The position numbers and the translations under genes were made by a program. From the NCBI RefSeq assembly GCF_002944405.1, contig NZ_CP024309.1, forward strand, positions 1 to 64,000: a DNA stretch of 64,000 nt, in the 5' to 3' direction. The stretch comes from Sinorhizobium fredii (GTDB lineage Bacteria; Pseudomonadota; Alphaproteobacteria; Rhizobiales; Rhizobiaceae). Below, in pieces: positions 54,510 to 63,668 of this stretch (its first letter is position 1; each line of letters starts with the position of its first letter). The notes below the pieces were generated by a model. It was not told the DNA's origin. It saw nothing but the letters and a program-made list of their open reading frames with translations, and made no database searches.

Positions 54510-54781
54510 GTGAAATCCTGCATCTCACAAGTGAAATCACTTTGGCAGCCGCATCGCCGCGACACTTCGCGGCCGAATGCGTTTCTTTGCTGCGCGACCC
54601 ACCCAGATGATGGTAATCCGCCTACTTGATTCGGAGGCGAATATCAGTACACGTCCTGGTCACACTGCCGGTAGCATCTTCGCCAGAAATCGTTGACGCG
54701 AACATCCGTGCCCGCTTCAAGTCGATGCACATTCTTTATGGTTTTTGGGATCTCGACAGCCAGATTCGCGTAGATTTCCAT

Positions 54782-55639
54782 TCAATCCCCAGCCCCTACA
54801 TCACTTCCGACTTTAGCTCTACGCCAGCGACGTCGATCGAATGGGAACATAATGTAATCGCGCACGGTGAGCGGCTCGGGCTGGTCTCGGAGGCCAACTT
54901 CTGGCCACTCATTCTTTTTTGGCCAGTATGCCGTCAGAAAAATCGTGTCCCAGAGGGTTGTAAAGAACCCATAGTTTCGGTGCCGGTGATGCGGTTCCAT
55001 CGAGTGGTGAATGCGGTGGAACTTATTGTCGCCAATGATGTACCGAAGCGGCCCAAGATTGATGCGGGTGCTAGAGTGTGAAAGATGGGCCTGGAACGTA
55101 ATCAGGGTCATGGCAACAACGGGCACTACGCCAGATTCGAAGTGGATAAGCGCGAGAGGTAGGGCCACTAACGCTGCGTAAATGAGGGGCTCGGTAACGT
55201 GATGATTGCAATTCCATGCCGTCAATTCGCGGATCGAGTGGTGAGTAGCGTGCAGACGCCAGAGGAATGGAACAGCATGCTGAGCGCGGTGCATCCAGTA
55301 GTAAAAGAAGTCGCCGGCAATCGCGACCAAAACCCCTGAAAGGACGGCCAATCCAGTGTTAATGATTGCGTTTTCGGAGTGAAGCAACGTACCGAAGTCG
55401 ATTGTTACGAGCGGCTTTACCCCTAACCAGTCCAAGCTCACGGCGTAGAGGTGCCAAACCAACGCACCCCATCCGAGGCGAATAATCCAATTCCGCACGC
55501 CGCGAACGTATGAGGCAAAACTGTAGCGATAAGCCGGAAGGGTTAGCTCCAGCGCGGCGCAAAAGGTAGCGAAAATCACAACCAGCTCTAGCGATTTCAC
55601 AAAGGACTGGATCATCTGATCAACATCGAGAATGTGCAT
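54782..55639 (-). CDS. Sterol desaturase/fatty-acid hydroxylase family membrane protein
   Basis: A 285-aa protein with four or so membrane segments (VVIFATFCAALELTLPAYRY; IINTGLAVLSGVLVAIAGDF). The His boxes of the di-iron family are present: WMHRAQHAVPFLWRLHATHH, then FHRIHHSMEPHHRHRNYGFF. These enzymes hydroxylate or desaturate lipids at the membrane. The substrate is unknown. Upstream at 56292-58170 is the RiPP locus on the same strand, but a 650-bp gap makes co-transcription uncertain. Confidence 0.88.
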   Translation of the reverse strand: MHILDVDQMIQSFVKSLELVVIFATFCAALELTLPAYRYSFASYVRGVRNWIIRLGWGALVWHLYAVSLDWLGVKPLVTIDFGTLLHSENAIINTGLAVLSGVLVAIAGDFFYYWMHRAQHAVPFLWRLHATHHSIRELTAWNCNHHVTEPLIYAALVALPLALIHFESGVVPVVAMTLITFQAHLSHSSTRINLGPLRYIIGDNKFHRIHHSMEPHHRHRNYGFFTTLWDTIFLTAYWPKKNEWPEVGLRDQPEPLTVRDYIMFPFDRRRWRRAKVGSDVGAGD

Positions 55640-56291
55640 TTGTTTTGCTCCGGCGAATCTTTCTGATCAGCGCGGTCGCCTTCGTCACGAGGGCGAGTCC
55701 AACCGGATCGGTATCGGCGCAGAAAGAACGATGGCCACGTCATGCAAATTTCCTCGCACGAATCCAAACGGTGATCATGCCGCCGTACGGCGGGGCACCG
55801 CGAGGACGCTATGCGCTATTCTCGGTCATCGGTAAAATCCATTGTTTGGATAATACCCATCCGTGGCCCAAATGGTTGGAGGAGCCCAGCAGAGAAGGCT
55901 TACGGGAGACGTTTGGATTGGTAAGACTACGAATACTACCAGAGCGACGCAAGCCATCCCGGTCACGGCAGTACTCGTTCGTGTCTCCTGCGCGACTTTG
56001 CTAAGTATCGGCGACGGGACGCCCTCCGACTGATTACGGGGTCTACCGCAGACAGAGGTCGCGAACATCGCGATGCTGGTACCTTTGATGGTAGTTCGGC
56101 GGGTTGCAGGCGTAGCCAGCGATGCGGTGCTTGCGCTGAAACTGACTGCGATGGTGGTGGAAGCGCAAGGACACGACCATCACCACGAATCTCGCCGTGA
56201 AACGACGACTCTTTCACCTGGTCGGTGCGCATGCTCGGCCCCCCGGCAAATGAGGGACGCAATATACATCCCCGTCCCGAAGGCCTTCGCA
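55640..56291. other. Gap between the hydroxylase gene and the radical SAM gene
   Basis: About 650 bp. A minus-strand frame at 55826-56068 contains a hydrophobic stretch (GMACVALVVFVVLPIQTSP) followed by a Tyr-rich end (ATDGYYPNNGFYR). It could be a small exported or second precursor-like peptide, but I see no good ribosome site. Otherwise nothing recognised. Confidence 0.35.
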
Positions 56292-57815
56292 TCAGGCCCC
56301 TTCGACGCGGCTCGTCATCCCGTCGCCGTTCTGCCAAGCAAAGCGGTCATCGAGGTCCTCTTCGATCACCCCGGCCGCGTATAACTGTTCGAGCAGGTCC
56401 GCGACCGCAAGTATGCTCGACCCGTCCGTCGCGACCCGCCTGACGAGCTCCGAGGCTGTGCAGTTGCCGCACGCGATTAGTTGGCCAACGGAAATCGGAG
56501 CGACATCGTCAAGCACCCTGTGTTCCATGTTGCGTGAGCGGAGCTTGAAGTACCCGTTTCCTGGCCTGTATTGCAGGTCGCTGCGGAAGCGAATTGGCAG
56601 GCCTGGGGCTGGGCTCTCGAGCATATGCTGATCCATCATGCTCTGCAGCCCCTCCCGAAACTCGTCAGGCGTCCTGAAGCAACGTTGATCCACAATGCGA
56701 TACCCGAGAGGCCACCGTTCGCTGCCCGGTACCGGCGTCACCAATTGTGAACGTCCCTGCGGCATATTTACGAGGAAGCCGGAAACACAGGCGATTGTCG
56801 TGTGATAGCCCTCCGGCAAGGCGATTGCATCACATTCGTTGGCCACTCTGAGCTTCTGCTTCCGCGCGCGTGCGCGCCCGGTGAAAGCCTTCGCGGTCGG
56901 TGCTTCCTTCCCCTGCAGGATGAGTTCGACCCCGAGCAGCTCCTCGGGCGAAAACGCCATGTGAATCTTATTGAGATGTGCTGTGCTCAGCACGGAGAAA
57001 CGATTGGTAGTAGTGCCGTAACGGTCGAAGAGTCCGAGCACGCGCCTGGTGAGTGCCTCATCCTTGAGCGGGGCGGCTGTCGATGTTTGCGGCAATGCTC
57101 CCGTGATTTGGTAGTAGTCGTACAGAAACTGATCGTAGTGCGGGTTGTCCATAGGATCTGTGGCCCAGTAGCAGAAACCAGTGCGGGCTGCCGAACCAAA
57201 CATGTCGCTTGCGACACCAACCACACCGCGCCAAAGCTCTGCATGCTCTTCGCTGTGGTCATAATAGCCTTTAAAGCGATCGGCCGAGAGGCCACAGAAC
57301 CAGCAGCCGACGGTGCAGCCTTCGCTCAGCTCAAAGGCGATAATGGGGTGCGTGATCGAGGGCGCCGATCCGCCCAATTCGTCGTTGCAGCGCCGCATCT
57401 GGCGCTCACGCCAGGCATGAAATCGGGGGTTGGTCTTCGACATATCGCCTTCGACGCGCAGGCGGTCGCGATGGCGCAACATGTCGCGGATATGGTCATC
57501 CCACATCATCGCCAATGGCCAGGGGGCAGACTCCGGCTTGAAGCGGTAATTCAGGTGGTCACTGCGCCAGAGCGGCAGCATTTGCATTGGGTCAACTTCG
57601 ATGCCGTAGCGCTCTGTTACCGCTCCAGGCGCGTCTACGTTCTCCGAAAGCGCCCTGCGGAACTTTACATCACCAGACAGCCGTTCCATGAAGCGCTTGA
57701 CGTGTGACAACGTGCGCAGTTGCTCTGGTGTGCGCCGGTCAACATTCGGTCGGCAGTGTTCGCCCCGAGGGCACAGGTCGGCCCCTGAAGCCATACCTTG
57801 CAGGCTTGATGACAT
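56292..57815 (-). CDS. Radical SAM peptide epimerase, PoyD-like
   Basis: A 507-aa protein. The [4Fe-4S] motif is LSEGCTVGCWFCGLSADRFK: Cys167, Cys171, Cys174 (CxxxCxxC). The N-terminal ~80 residues (LSHVKRFMERLSGDVKFRRAL) resemble a Nif11-type leader fold, a known feature of the RiPP-maturation epimerase branch. Further blocks: GFCYWATDPMDNPHYDQFLY and ASELVRRVATDGSSILAVADL. The family turns L-residues of a precursor into D-residues. The precursor gene lies 79 bp upstream on the same strand. Confidence 0.88.
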   Translation of the reverse strand: MSSSLQGMASGADLCPRGEHCRPNVDRRTPEQLRTLSHVKRFMERLSGDVKFRRALSENVDAPGAVTERYGIEVDPMQMLPLWRSDHLNYRFKPESAPWPLAMMWDDHIRDMLRHRDRLRVEGDMSKTNPRFHAWRERQMRRCNDELGGSAPSITHPIIAFELSEGCTVGCWFCGLSADRFKGYYDHSEEHAELWRGVVGVASDMFGSAARTGFCYWATDPMDNPHYDQFLYDYYQITGALPQTSTAAPLKDEALTRRVLGLFDRYGTTTNRFSVLSTAHLNKIHMAFSPEELLGVELILQGKEAPTAKAFTGRARARKQKLRVANECDAIALPEGYHTTIACVSGFLVNMPQGRSQLVTPVPGSERWPLGYRIVDQRCFRTPDEFREGLQSMMDQHMLESPAPGLPIRFRSDLQYRPGNGYFKLRSRNMEHRVLDDVAPISVGQLIACGNCTASELVRRVATDGSSILAVADLLEQLYAAGVIEEDLDDRFAWQNGDGMTSRVEGA

Positions 57816-57894
57816 GTTTCTCTCTCAATTGGATGGCTTCCATGTTCTCTTGGCACGGCTCGGCCAAGTCGATGCCGGCAGAGCCAGAATCACG

Positions 57895-58170
57895 TCAAGT
57901 CGCCACCGCAACAACAACTACAATAAGTACAACGACCGCGGCGAAGCCAGGGAACTTTTCCTCGGCGTCGAGCCTCTTACTACTAGTCACCCTCTGTGGG
58001 TTGGCCAGCCGTACGTAACTTTTCACCTCGTCAGGCGTGATGTTGTAGTCGAGGCTCTTTCCGACCGCTGCGATCGTTGCAAGGCCTGTAGCAGTTGGTT
58101 TGACGTTTTCAAGCAGGCTCGCTTTTCCCCCTAAGTCGTTGACGAAGCGCTCTACATCAGTTTGCGGCAT
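57895..58170 (-). CDS. Nif11-like RiPP precursor peptide
   Basis: A 91-aa peptide starting [20 protein letters not shown], with AAGGCGG upstream. Residues 1-55 have the Nif11-like leader pattern ([20 protein letters not shown], then [10 protein letters not shown]). After a charged linker ([14 protein letters not shown]) the C-terminal core is [15 protein letters not shown], almost all Val, Ala, Ile and Leu. No Gly-Gly cleavage site or Cys/Ser/Thr ring residues are present. Given the epimerase next door, alternate D-residues may be introduced, giving a gramicidin- or polytheonamide-like helix. That is inferred. Confidence 0.8.
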   Translation of the reverse strand: MPQTDVERFVNDLGGKASLLENVKPTATGLATIAAVGKSLDYNITPDEVKSYVRLANPQRVTSSKRLDAEEKFPGFAAVVVLIVVVVAVAT

Positions 58171-58833
58171 AGCTGATTTCCGCCTTTTCTCAATGTTGCC
58201 AAACTACCCATCTCGCTCTCGCAAACGCTCAAGTGATGATGCCGTGAACGAGGCAAGCGGCGTACCAATCTGAGATTTCTGGCCTTGCGCCTTGTCTGAC
58301 CGTATACATTGTCAACTTGCCGACATTTGGCTCCCGAAACCGACAATTGGCCTGCTCCAAAATGTCGCCAACCGCGCATTCTTTCAGTCAGCGCTCTGCG
58401 GCCGCCAGCTCAGTTGTGGAGACGCCTGGTGGATCCCCCCGCGCGGCATCGATCGGGTGGCGGGGGCGACATTCATCTGACGCGCTCATTCCTTTGCGAT
58501 GCTTGCCGTTCTGTCGACAAGCGTCACGACATCGCGAGATACTCTTGGAGTAGCGATTTCAAACTAGAGGCCACATTCAAGCCTCGAGGATTTCGAGCGC
58601 CTATGGGCAAGCCCTACACTGAATAAGTGGCTATCGAGCCGAGCGCCGTATGAGAAGCAAAAGGCAGAGCGGCGACTAAAAGAGGGCGCCGCCGCCCCCG
58701 CTATGGGTCGTCATCCCAACGGTCGTCGCGAAGGCTTCCACGGTTCGACGGTTCGATCACATCGCGGTCGAGATCTCGGCCTACCAGAACAGGATCGGCC
58801 TCCGCGGCCGATCCACGAATTGAACGATCTCAG
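58171..58833. other. Gap between the precursor gene and the second cold-shock gene
   Basis: About 660 bp. It includes the precursor's upstream region near 58171-58300 and the hairpin at 58792-58814 near the cold-shock stop. No convincing gene is visible. Confidence 0.45.
58792..58814 (-). terminator. Hairpin after the second cold-shock gene
   Basis: GGATCGGCC and GGCCGATCC form a perfect 9-bp stem with loop GCGGA on the minus strand, 20 bases after the cspA stop. The sequence after it (TGTTCTGG) has only a weak U-tract, so termination efficiency is uncertain. Confidence 0.5.
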
Positions 58834-59037
58834 TTAAAGTACGCGAACGTTTTCTGCCTTCGATTTTCCGGTCTTGCGATCCTGACCTAGGTCGTAGCTC
58901 ACTTTCTGTCCTTCGCTCAGGGAACTGCCACCTTGCAAGGCAGACACATGCACAAACACGTCAGCCCCTCCATTTTCGGGTGTAATAAAGCCAAATCCCT
59001 TGTCTCCATTGAAAAACTTAATCGTGCCAGTGGCCAT
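58834..59037 (-). CDS. cspA: Cold-shock protein, CspA family, second copy
   Basis: A 67-aa protein starting [20 protein letters not shown], with [20 protein letters not shown] and an ending [15 protein letters not shown] nearly identical to the first copy at 24598. RNP1 (KGFGFI) and RNP2-like motifs intact. Start placed at 59037; the upstream in-frame extension has no family support. Two such copies 34 kb apart suggest duplication or transfer of Csp-carrying segments. Confidence 0.95.
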   Translation of the reverse strand: MATGTIKFFNGDKGFGFITPENGGADVFVHVSALQGGSSLSEGQKVSYDLGQDRKTGKSKAENVRVL

Positions 59038-59681
59038 GAACAAATCCTCGACGCTTTCACGGCTGATTGCCGCTTGAAGGGCTTTAAGCCGGCAATTTGT
59101 CGCCCGCAATCTATTTGATCCTCATCTTGTCCCGAGCATCGGACCACTCACGCAAATGGAGGCGTCCAGAGGTTCATCATGTGTTGGCCGAAAGGATCAG
59201 TGGTCAAGCGGTTGCCGGTGACGACGCGGGGGCCATCGCTTGGTTTAGGAGCGACCAGGTTCCAACAGTGTCATCGGCACCTATTTGCTGCGATACCATG
59301 GCCGATATGGTGTTCATCCGTGTCGTGGTCTCGCCCGACAGTAACGACGCATAACGATAGTGCAGTGGCACGGTCCTCAACTTCCTTGTCCATCCGGATG
59401 AGCGCTTAAATGACCACCGGCCGATAAACCTGTTGAAGGCCGGCGACGTGAGGCCGGTCGAGGACGCAACAGGTGCGTGACGGCACCGCTCCCGCCGGCT
59501 GACCCCGCTGCGGTCGAGTCCCGAAGGGGCGCTCCTTCACTGGTGATCTCGTTGGAAGGGGAGGGTGGTTACCCAAGTCGACGGCGCGCCATTAAACCGG
59601 TGCCGCCTATCCGTGGAGCGGTGGGCCTGCTTGCTACTGCCCGTTCACGATGGCAACGCGGCCGTCGCCATCTTCTCCTGC
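59038..59681. other. Gap between the cold-shock gene and the ROK regulator
   Basis: About 640 bp. A short plus-strand frame near 59170-59350 reads AERISGQAVAGDDAGAIAWF, loosely like a Nudix C-terminus, but the Nudix box is absent. Probably a decayed gene remnant. Nothing else recognised. Confidence 0.4.
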
Positions 59682-60932
59682 CTAGATTACCAACTTGAGA
59701 TGGCTGGACAAGACCAGGCCGGCGGCCCCGCGTAACGCGGTGTGACCTTCTCCGATCCCGTTCACCGTAATGGAAATCTCCTGGTTTGGCCGCTTCCTGA
59801 CCAGGTGTTCGACATGCTGCTTGACGCGTTCCGCGGCGTCTGCACCGCCTCCTGCGATGTCGCCGTGGAGGACATAGGAGTTGAGCGACAGGGTCTGTTG
59901 CAGGTTCAGGATCCCGAATGCGACATTGCGGGTATAGCGATCGAGCAGAACATCGGCGGCCTCCGATCCTTCGGCGGCCTCTTTGACGAGGCGAGCGGAG
60001 GTGACACCTACGGGGTTCGCCAAACCGAGCCGAGCCGCTTCTCGCCGTAGCCAGGGCAGGGCCGCGACTGTCTCCCAACATCCATGTTTGCCGCAGTTGC
60101 AGAGCTCGCCATCAATTTGAACCACCGTATGGCCAAGTTCGCCTCCGGAGCCGGCAAGCCCCCGATAAACCCGTCCGTCGATGTAGAAGGCTCCGCCCAA
60201 CACTTCACCGGTGTAGATGGCCGCGAACGTCTGCTGGCCTCTTCCCGGTCCAAACCACCGGTCGCCGACGAGGAGTGCGCGGGGGTGGTGATCGATGACC
60301 ACGGGAAGCGAAAAATGCGTCTGCAGGATGTCGACCAGGGGAAGGCCGCTCAGAACCGGCGCGAGATTGACCGCAAGGATCACGCCGTTATCGCTGTCGA
60401 TCATGCCGCCAGAGGCAATGCCGATCCCGAAGGGCGCCTGTTGGGCCTGGGAGAGCGTTGCAGACAAGGTGTCCTTGATGATCGCCAGGAACGCATCCCT
60501 GTCTCCATGCGGATCGAATTCTGCCTTGGTGAGTGCCTTGATCTCGCCGCTTAGCGTCACGAGACATGTCTGGGTTCTGCCCGGCAAGAGAAGCACGGCG
60601 CCGAGCATCGGGGCTTCCGGATTGAAATAGATCGGACGCGCCGGCTTGCCGCCCTTGAAGTCGGAGGGGACCGCTTCGCCTTCGACGAGCAGGCCCTCTT
60701 CGATCATCGGCTGGACGATGCCGGTTATCGTCGTACGGTTCACGCCTGCCAGACGGGCAAGCTCCGCGCGGCTCTTGGGGCCGTGGTCGTACAGGGCCTG
60801 CAGCACGCGGCCACGATTGATCTCGCCCAGCGTCGACTGTGAAACAAGCGTCACGTTGCCACCGTCGCCAGCGTCCTTTTGGGAAGGACTGCGCTGCCCG
60901 AGCGAATAAGGTGGTTGATTCTCGAATTTCAA
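59682..60932 (-). CDS. ROK-family transcriptional regulator
   Basis: A 416-aa protein from a TTG start at 60932 with GGAG upstream. Residues ~30-90 form a winged helix (LGEINRGRVLQALYDHGPKS, then RAELARLAGVNRTTITGIVQ). The ROK sugar-binding/kinase-like domain follows, with GSGGELGHTVVQ and the zinc-type motif CNCGKHGCWETVAAL. NagC/XylR-type regulators repress sugar transport genes and are released by the sugar. It is divergent from the ABC transporter operon, which it probably controls. Confidence 0.92.
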   Translation of the reverse strand: MKFENQPPYSLGQRSPSQKDAGDGGNVTLVSQSTLGEINRGRVLQALYDHGPKSRAELARLAGVNRTTITGIVQPMIEEGLLVEGEAVPSDFKGGKPARPIYFNPEAPMLGAVLLLPGRTQTCLVTLSGEIKALTKAEFDPHGDRDAFLAIIKDTLSATLSQAQQAPFGIGIASGGMIDSDNGVILAVNLAPVLSGLPLVDILQTHFSLPVVIDHHPRALLVGDRWFGPGRGQQTFAAIYTGEVLGGAFYIDGRVYRGLAGSGGELGHTVVQIDGELCNCGKHGCWETVAALPWLRREAARLGLANPVGVTSARLVKEAAEGSEAADVLLDRYTRNVAFGILNLQQTLSLNSYVLHGDIAGGGADAAERVKQHVEHLVRKRPNQEISITVNGIGEGHTALRGAAGLVLSSHLKLVI

Positions 60933-61064
60933 CTTGCATCTCCGATTTGGCAGCTGGTCTTTCTAGCCTGTGAACGCTTGCTCGACCAGACGGGGTCCGC
61001 GCGCACATCCAGGACCGGTCGCGAGCGGGTGAGGCCGCACCGCTGGAAACTCTGTGGCGACTTC

Positions 61065-61098
61065 TTGACAGTAGCATAAGTTTGTGCGAAGTACAAAC
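61065..61098 (+). promoter_or_regulatory. Probable promoter and operator of the sugar ABC operon
   Basis: TTGACA at 61065-61070 is a consensus -35. Just downstream, GTTTGT (61080-61085) and ACAAAC (61093-61098) form a dyad with a 7-base centre, overlapping where a -10 would lie. ROK regulators bind such AT-rich dyads near the promoter. The -10 itself is weak or unclear. Confidence 0.5.
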
Positions 61099-61204
61099 AA
61101 ACTGCTGCAAACGGCGGACGAGGGGTAACAACTAAGTCGAGCACGGCGCCAACCGGGGTCCGAATTCGATCGAGGTTGGATTACAGACAACTGAGGAGGC
61201 ATTC

Positions 61205-62665
61205 ATGACATTTGATATCGGAAACATGTCGCGCCGGAACATGCTGAAGTCGGCGTCCGCCGCAGCGCTCCTGGCGTCAGGGGTCAGCTCGCTGGTGGCG
61301 CCACGGCGTGCAGCCGCCGCCGACACGGTACGGGTACTATCCGTCGAAGACCCGTTCTTCTTCGCGATGAAAGCGATGATCCCGGAATACGAGAAGGAGA
61401 CCGGCATCAAGGTCGAGTTGGAAAGCCTCTCCTATGATGCGCTGCAGACCCGCCTTGTTTCCGCCTTCGTCGCCAAGACCTCCGATGCCGATGTCATAGC
61501 CGTCGACCAGATGTGGCTGGGGCAGTATCTAGACAACGGCTGGATCATTTCGCTGAACGACTTCATTGCTGAGGACAGCGACATCGATCTCTCGGATTTT
61601 ATTCCCGAGGTTCTCTATTCTTCGAACATGTGGCGCGGCCAGATCGGTACGCTGCCGGTCGCGGCCTATGCGCAGGGCGTCATGTACCGCAAGGACATCT
61701 TCGATGAGTTCGGCATCGCCGCACCGCCCTCCGAAAGCTCGGAAGACTGGACCTGGACGAAATACCTTGAGACGCTGAAGGCGCTCGAAGGCAAGTCGTT
61801 CGGCGGCAATCCGCTGTTCCCGACGGTGGTCTGCGGCTCGCAACCCTCGCCGATCACCCATATGTTCACGCAGCTTTCCGTCAGCCATGGCGCCAGCTGG
61901 TTCAAGTCCTTCCCTGGTGCTCCCTGGGATTTCTCGCCGGAACTGACCGGCCCTGCCTGGGTAAAGTCGGTCGAGATCTACCGCCAGCTCTACAAGCTCT
62001 CGCCGCCCGAGGCGATCAATTATGTCTGGTTCGATGCCGGCACCCGCTTTGCCAAGGGCGATATCGGCATGTTCTACTGGTGGACGCCGTATTTCTACCT
62101 GGTCAAGAATTCCGGCTACATGACCGGCAAGAAGTCGGATGTCATGGACAAATACGCAACCGCTGCCCTGCCCAAGGCCGAAGGCCTGCCGCAGACCGTC
62201 AGCCTCGGCGGCTACAGTCTCGGCGTTCCCTCGAGCTCCGATCGGCAGGAAGCGGGTTACGCCTTCATCAAATGGGCGACGTCGAAGGCGACCCAGAAGA
62301 AGATGGCGCTCTGGCCGGACCTCAATTACCAGTTCTCCGACTTCGCCCGCGCATCGCTCTACGAGGACGCGGAGGTGAAGGCGGCCTATCCTTACCTCGA
62401 CGTCCAATACGCGATGATGAAGCAGGGCAACGGCAAGATCACCCGCCCGCCGGTCCCTGGCTATACGGCCGTCGAGAGCGTGCTCGGCCTCACATTGAAC
62501 CAGCTCCTCACCGGCAGTGAGGATCCGAAGACTGCGCTCGAGCGCACCAACGGCCTGTTCGAAAGCATCCTCAAGGGCAATCTGATGATTCCTTATCAGA
62601 AGGAAAGCTTCGCGGACACGCTCGACGGGGCGAAGGCCCTGATCGGCACGCTCGGCAAGGCGTAA
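61205..62665 (+). CDS. Tat-exported sugar-binding protein (ABC transporter, family 1)
   Basis: A 486-aa protein. The N-terminus MSRRNMLKSASAAALLASGV is a Tat signal (SRRNM) with an Ala-rich cleavage region. The mature part matches extracellular solute-binding proteins of the sugar (family 1) type: YEKETGIKVELESLSYDALQ, then DVIAVDQMWLGQYLDNGWI. It is the first gene of the operon before two permeases. Sugar unknown. Confidence 0.93.
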   Translation: MTFDIGNMSRRNMLKSASAAALLASGVSSLVAPRRAAAADTVRVLSVEDPFFFAMKAMIPEYEKETGIKVELESLSYDALQTRLVSAFVAKTSDADVIAVDQMWLGQYLDNGWIISLNDFIAEDSDIDLSDFIPEVLYSSNMWRGQIGTLPVAAYAQGVMYRKDIFDEFGIAAPPSESSEDWTWTKYLETLKALEGKSFGGNPLFPTVVCGSQPSPITHMFTQLSVSHGASWFKSFPGAPWDFSPELTGPAWVKSVEIYRQLYKLSPPEAINYVWFDAGTRFAKGDIGMFYWWTPYFYLVKNSGYMTGKKSDVMDKYATAALPKAEGLPQTVSLGGYSLGVPSSSDRQEAGYAFIKWATSKATQKKMALWPDLNYQFSDFARASLYEDAEVKAAYPYLDVQYAMMKQGNGKITRPPVPGYTAVESVLGLTLNQLLTGSEDPKTALERTNGLFESILKGNLMIPYQKESFADTLDGAKALIGTLGKA

Positions 62666-62737
62666 TAGAGTTCTCCTCGTGCCGGCGCGGTACGCCCGCG
62701 CCGGCGGTCACGCGCGAAGAAGAACTGGACCCCCACC

Positions 62738-63667
62738 ATGCACGCTACAACCATTCGCTCGCCGCAGGCGCTTGCGCCTGTCCGCAAGAGCTTTGTCAGG
62801 CGAAACCTGCCCTACCTGTTGATCGCGCCTTCGGTCGTCATGCTGCTGGCGCTGATCGCCTACCCGCTGCTCTTTGCGCTCAAATCGAGCTTCTATTTCT
62901 GGAACCTGCAGGTCGGGCCGCAGCCCTTGGCCTTCGTCGGCTTGGACAACTACGTTCAGGCGATCAATGCCTTCGATTTTCGCGCGGCACTGACCAATAC
63001 GCTGATCCTCTCGGTCGTCGGCACCGCGACCGAGTTCTCGCTCGGCCTGGCGATTGCGCTCGTCCTGCTCAAGGCGCTGCCCGGCATGAATGTCGTGCGG
63101 GCGCTTCTGATCCTGCCGACCACGATTGCACCGATCGTCGTCGGCTTCCTGTTTCGCTATCTCTATGACCCCGGCGGCGGGTTGGTGACCTGGGTCCTGC
63201 AGTCTCTCTGGCTGCCCGTGCCGGCAGAAGGCATTCTCGGCTCGCCGTCGACGGCGCTTGCCGCCATCCTGTTCGTCGACATCTGGCAATGGACGCCATT
63301 CTTCGCCATCGTCCTCTATGCAAGCCTGCTCGCCGTCCCCGACGAGATCATTGAAGCAGCAAGGCTGGATCGCGCCTCGGCTTGGACGATCCTGATGCGC
63401 ATCAAGCTGCCGCTCATCCGGCGCACCGCCATCATCATCGTCATGCTGCGCTTCATGCAGATATTCAACACCTTCGACACGGTGCTGGTGCTGACGCGCG
63501 GCGGACCGGGCACCTCGACGCGCACGCTCGGCTATTCGCTCTACGAGCAGGGCCTCGTCAACTTCAATGTCGGCCTTGTCAGCGCTCAGACGTGGATAGC
63601 GGTGCTGATCGTCAACATCATCGTCGCCCTCTACGTCTTCTTCGCCTTCCGGAATGAGGAGTGGTGA
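62738..63667 (+). CDS. Sugar ABC transporter permease
   Basis: A 309-aa MalF/UgpA-type permease with six membrane segments. The EAA-loop motif reads DEIIEAARLDRASAWTILMR, followed by IKLPLIRRTAIIIVMLRF, which docks the ATPase. It follows the binding-protein gene by 72 bases and is one base before the next permease. Confidence 0.95.
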   Translation: MHATTIRSPQALAPVRKSFVRRNLPYLLIAPSVVMLLALIAYPLLFALKSSFYFWNLQVGPQPLAFVGLDNYVQAINAFDFRAALTNTLILSVVGTATEFSLGLAIALVLLKALPGMNVVRALLILPTTIAPIVVGFLFRYLYDPGGGLVTWVLQSLWLPVPAEGILGSPSTALAAILFVDIWQWTPFFAIVLYASLLAVPDEIIEAARLDRASAWTILMRIKLPLIRRTAIIIVMLRFMQIFNTFDTVLVLTRGGPGTSTRTLGYSLYEQGLVNFNVGLVSAQTWIAVLIVNIIVALYVFFAFRNEEW

Positions 63668-63668
63668 T

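Noticed and set aside
55826..56068. Second RiPP precursor candidate with a Val-rich stretch
   Set aside because: No Nif11 leader pattern and no clear ribosome site; kept only as a note in the gap entry.
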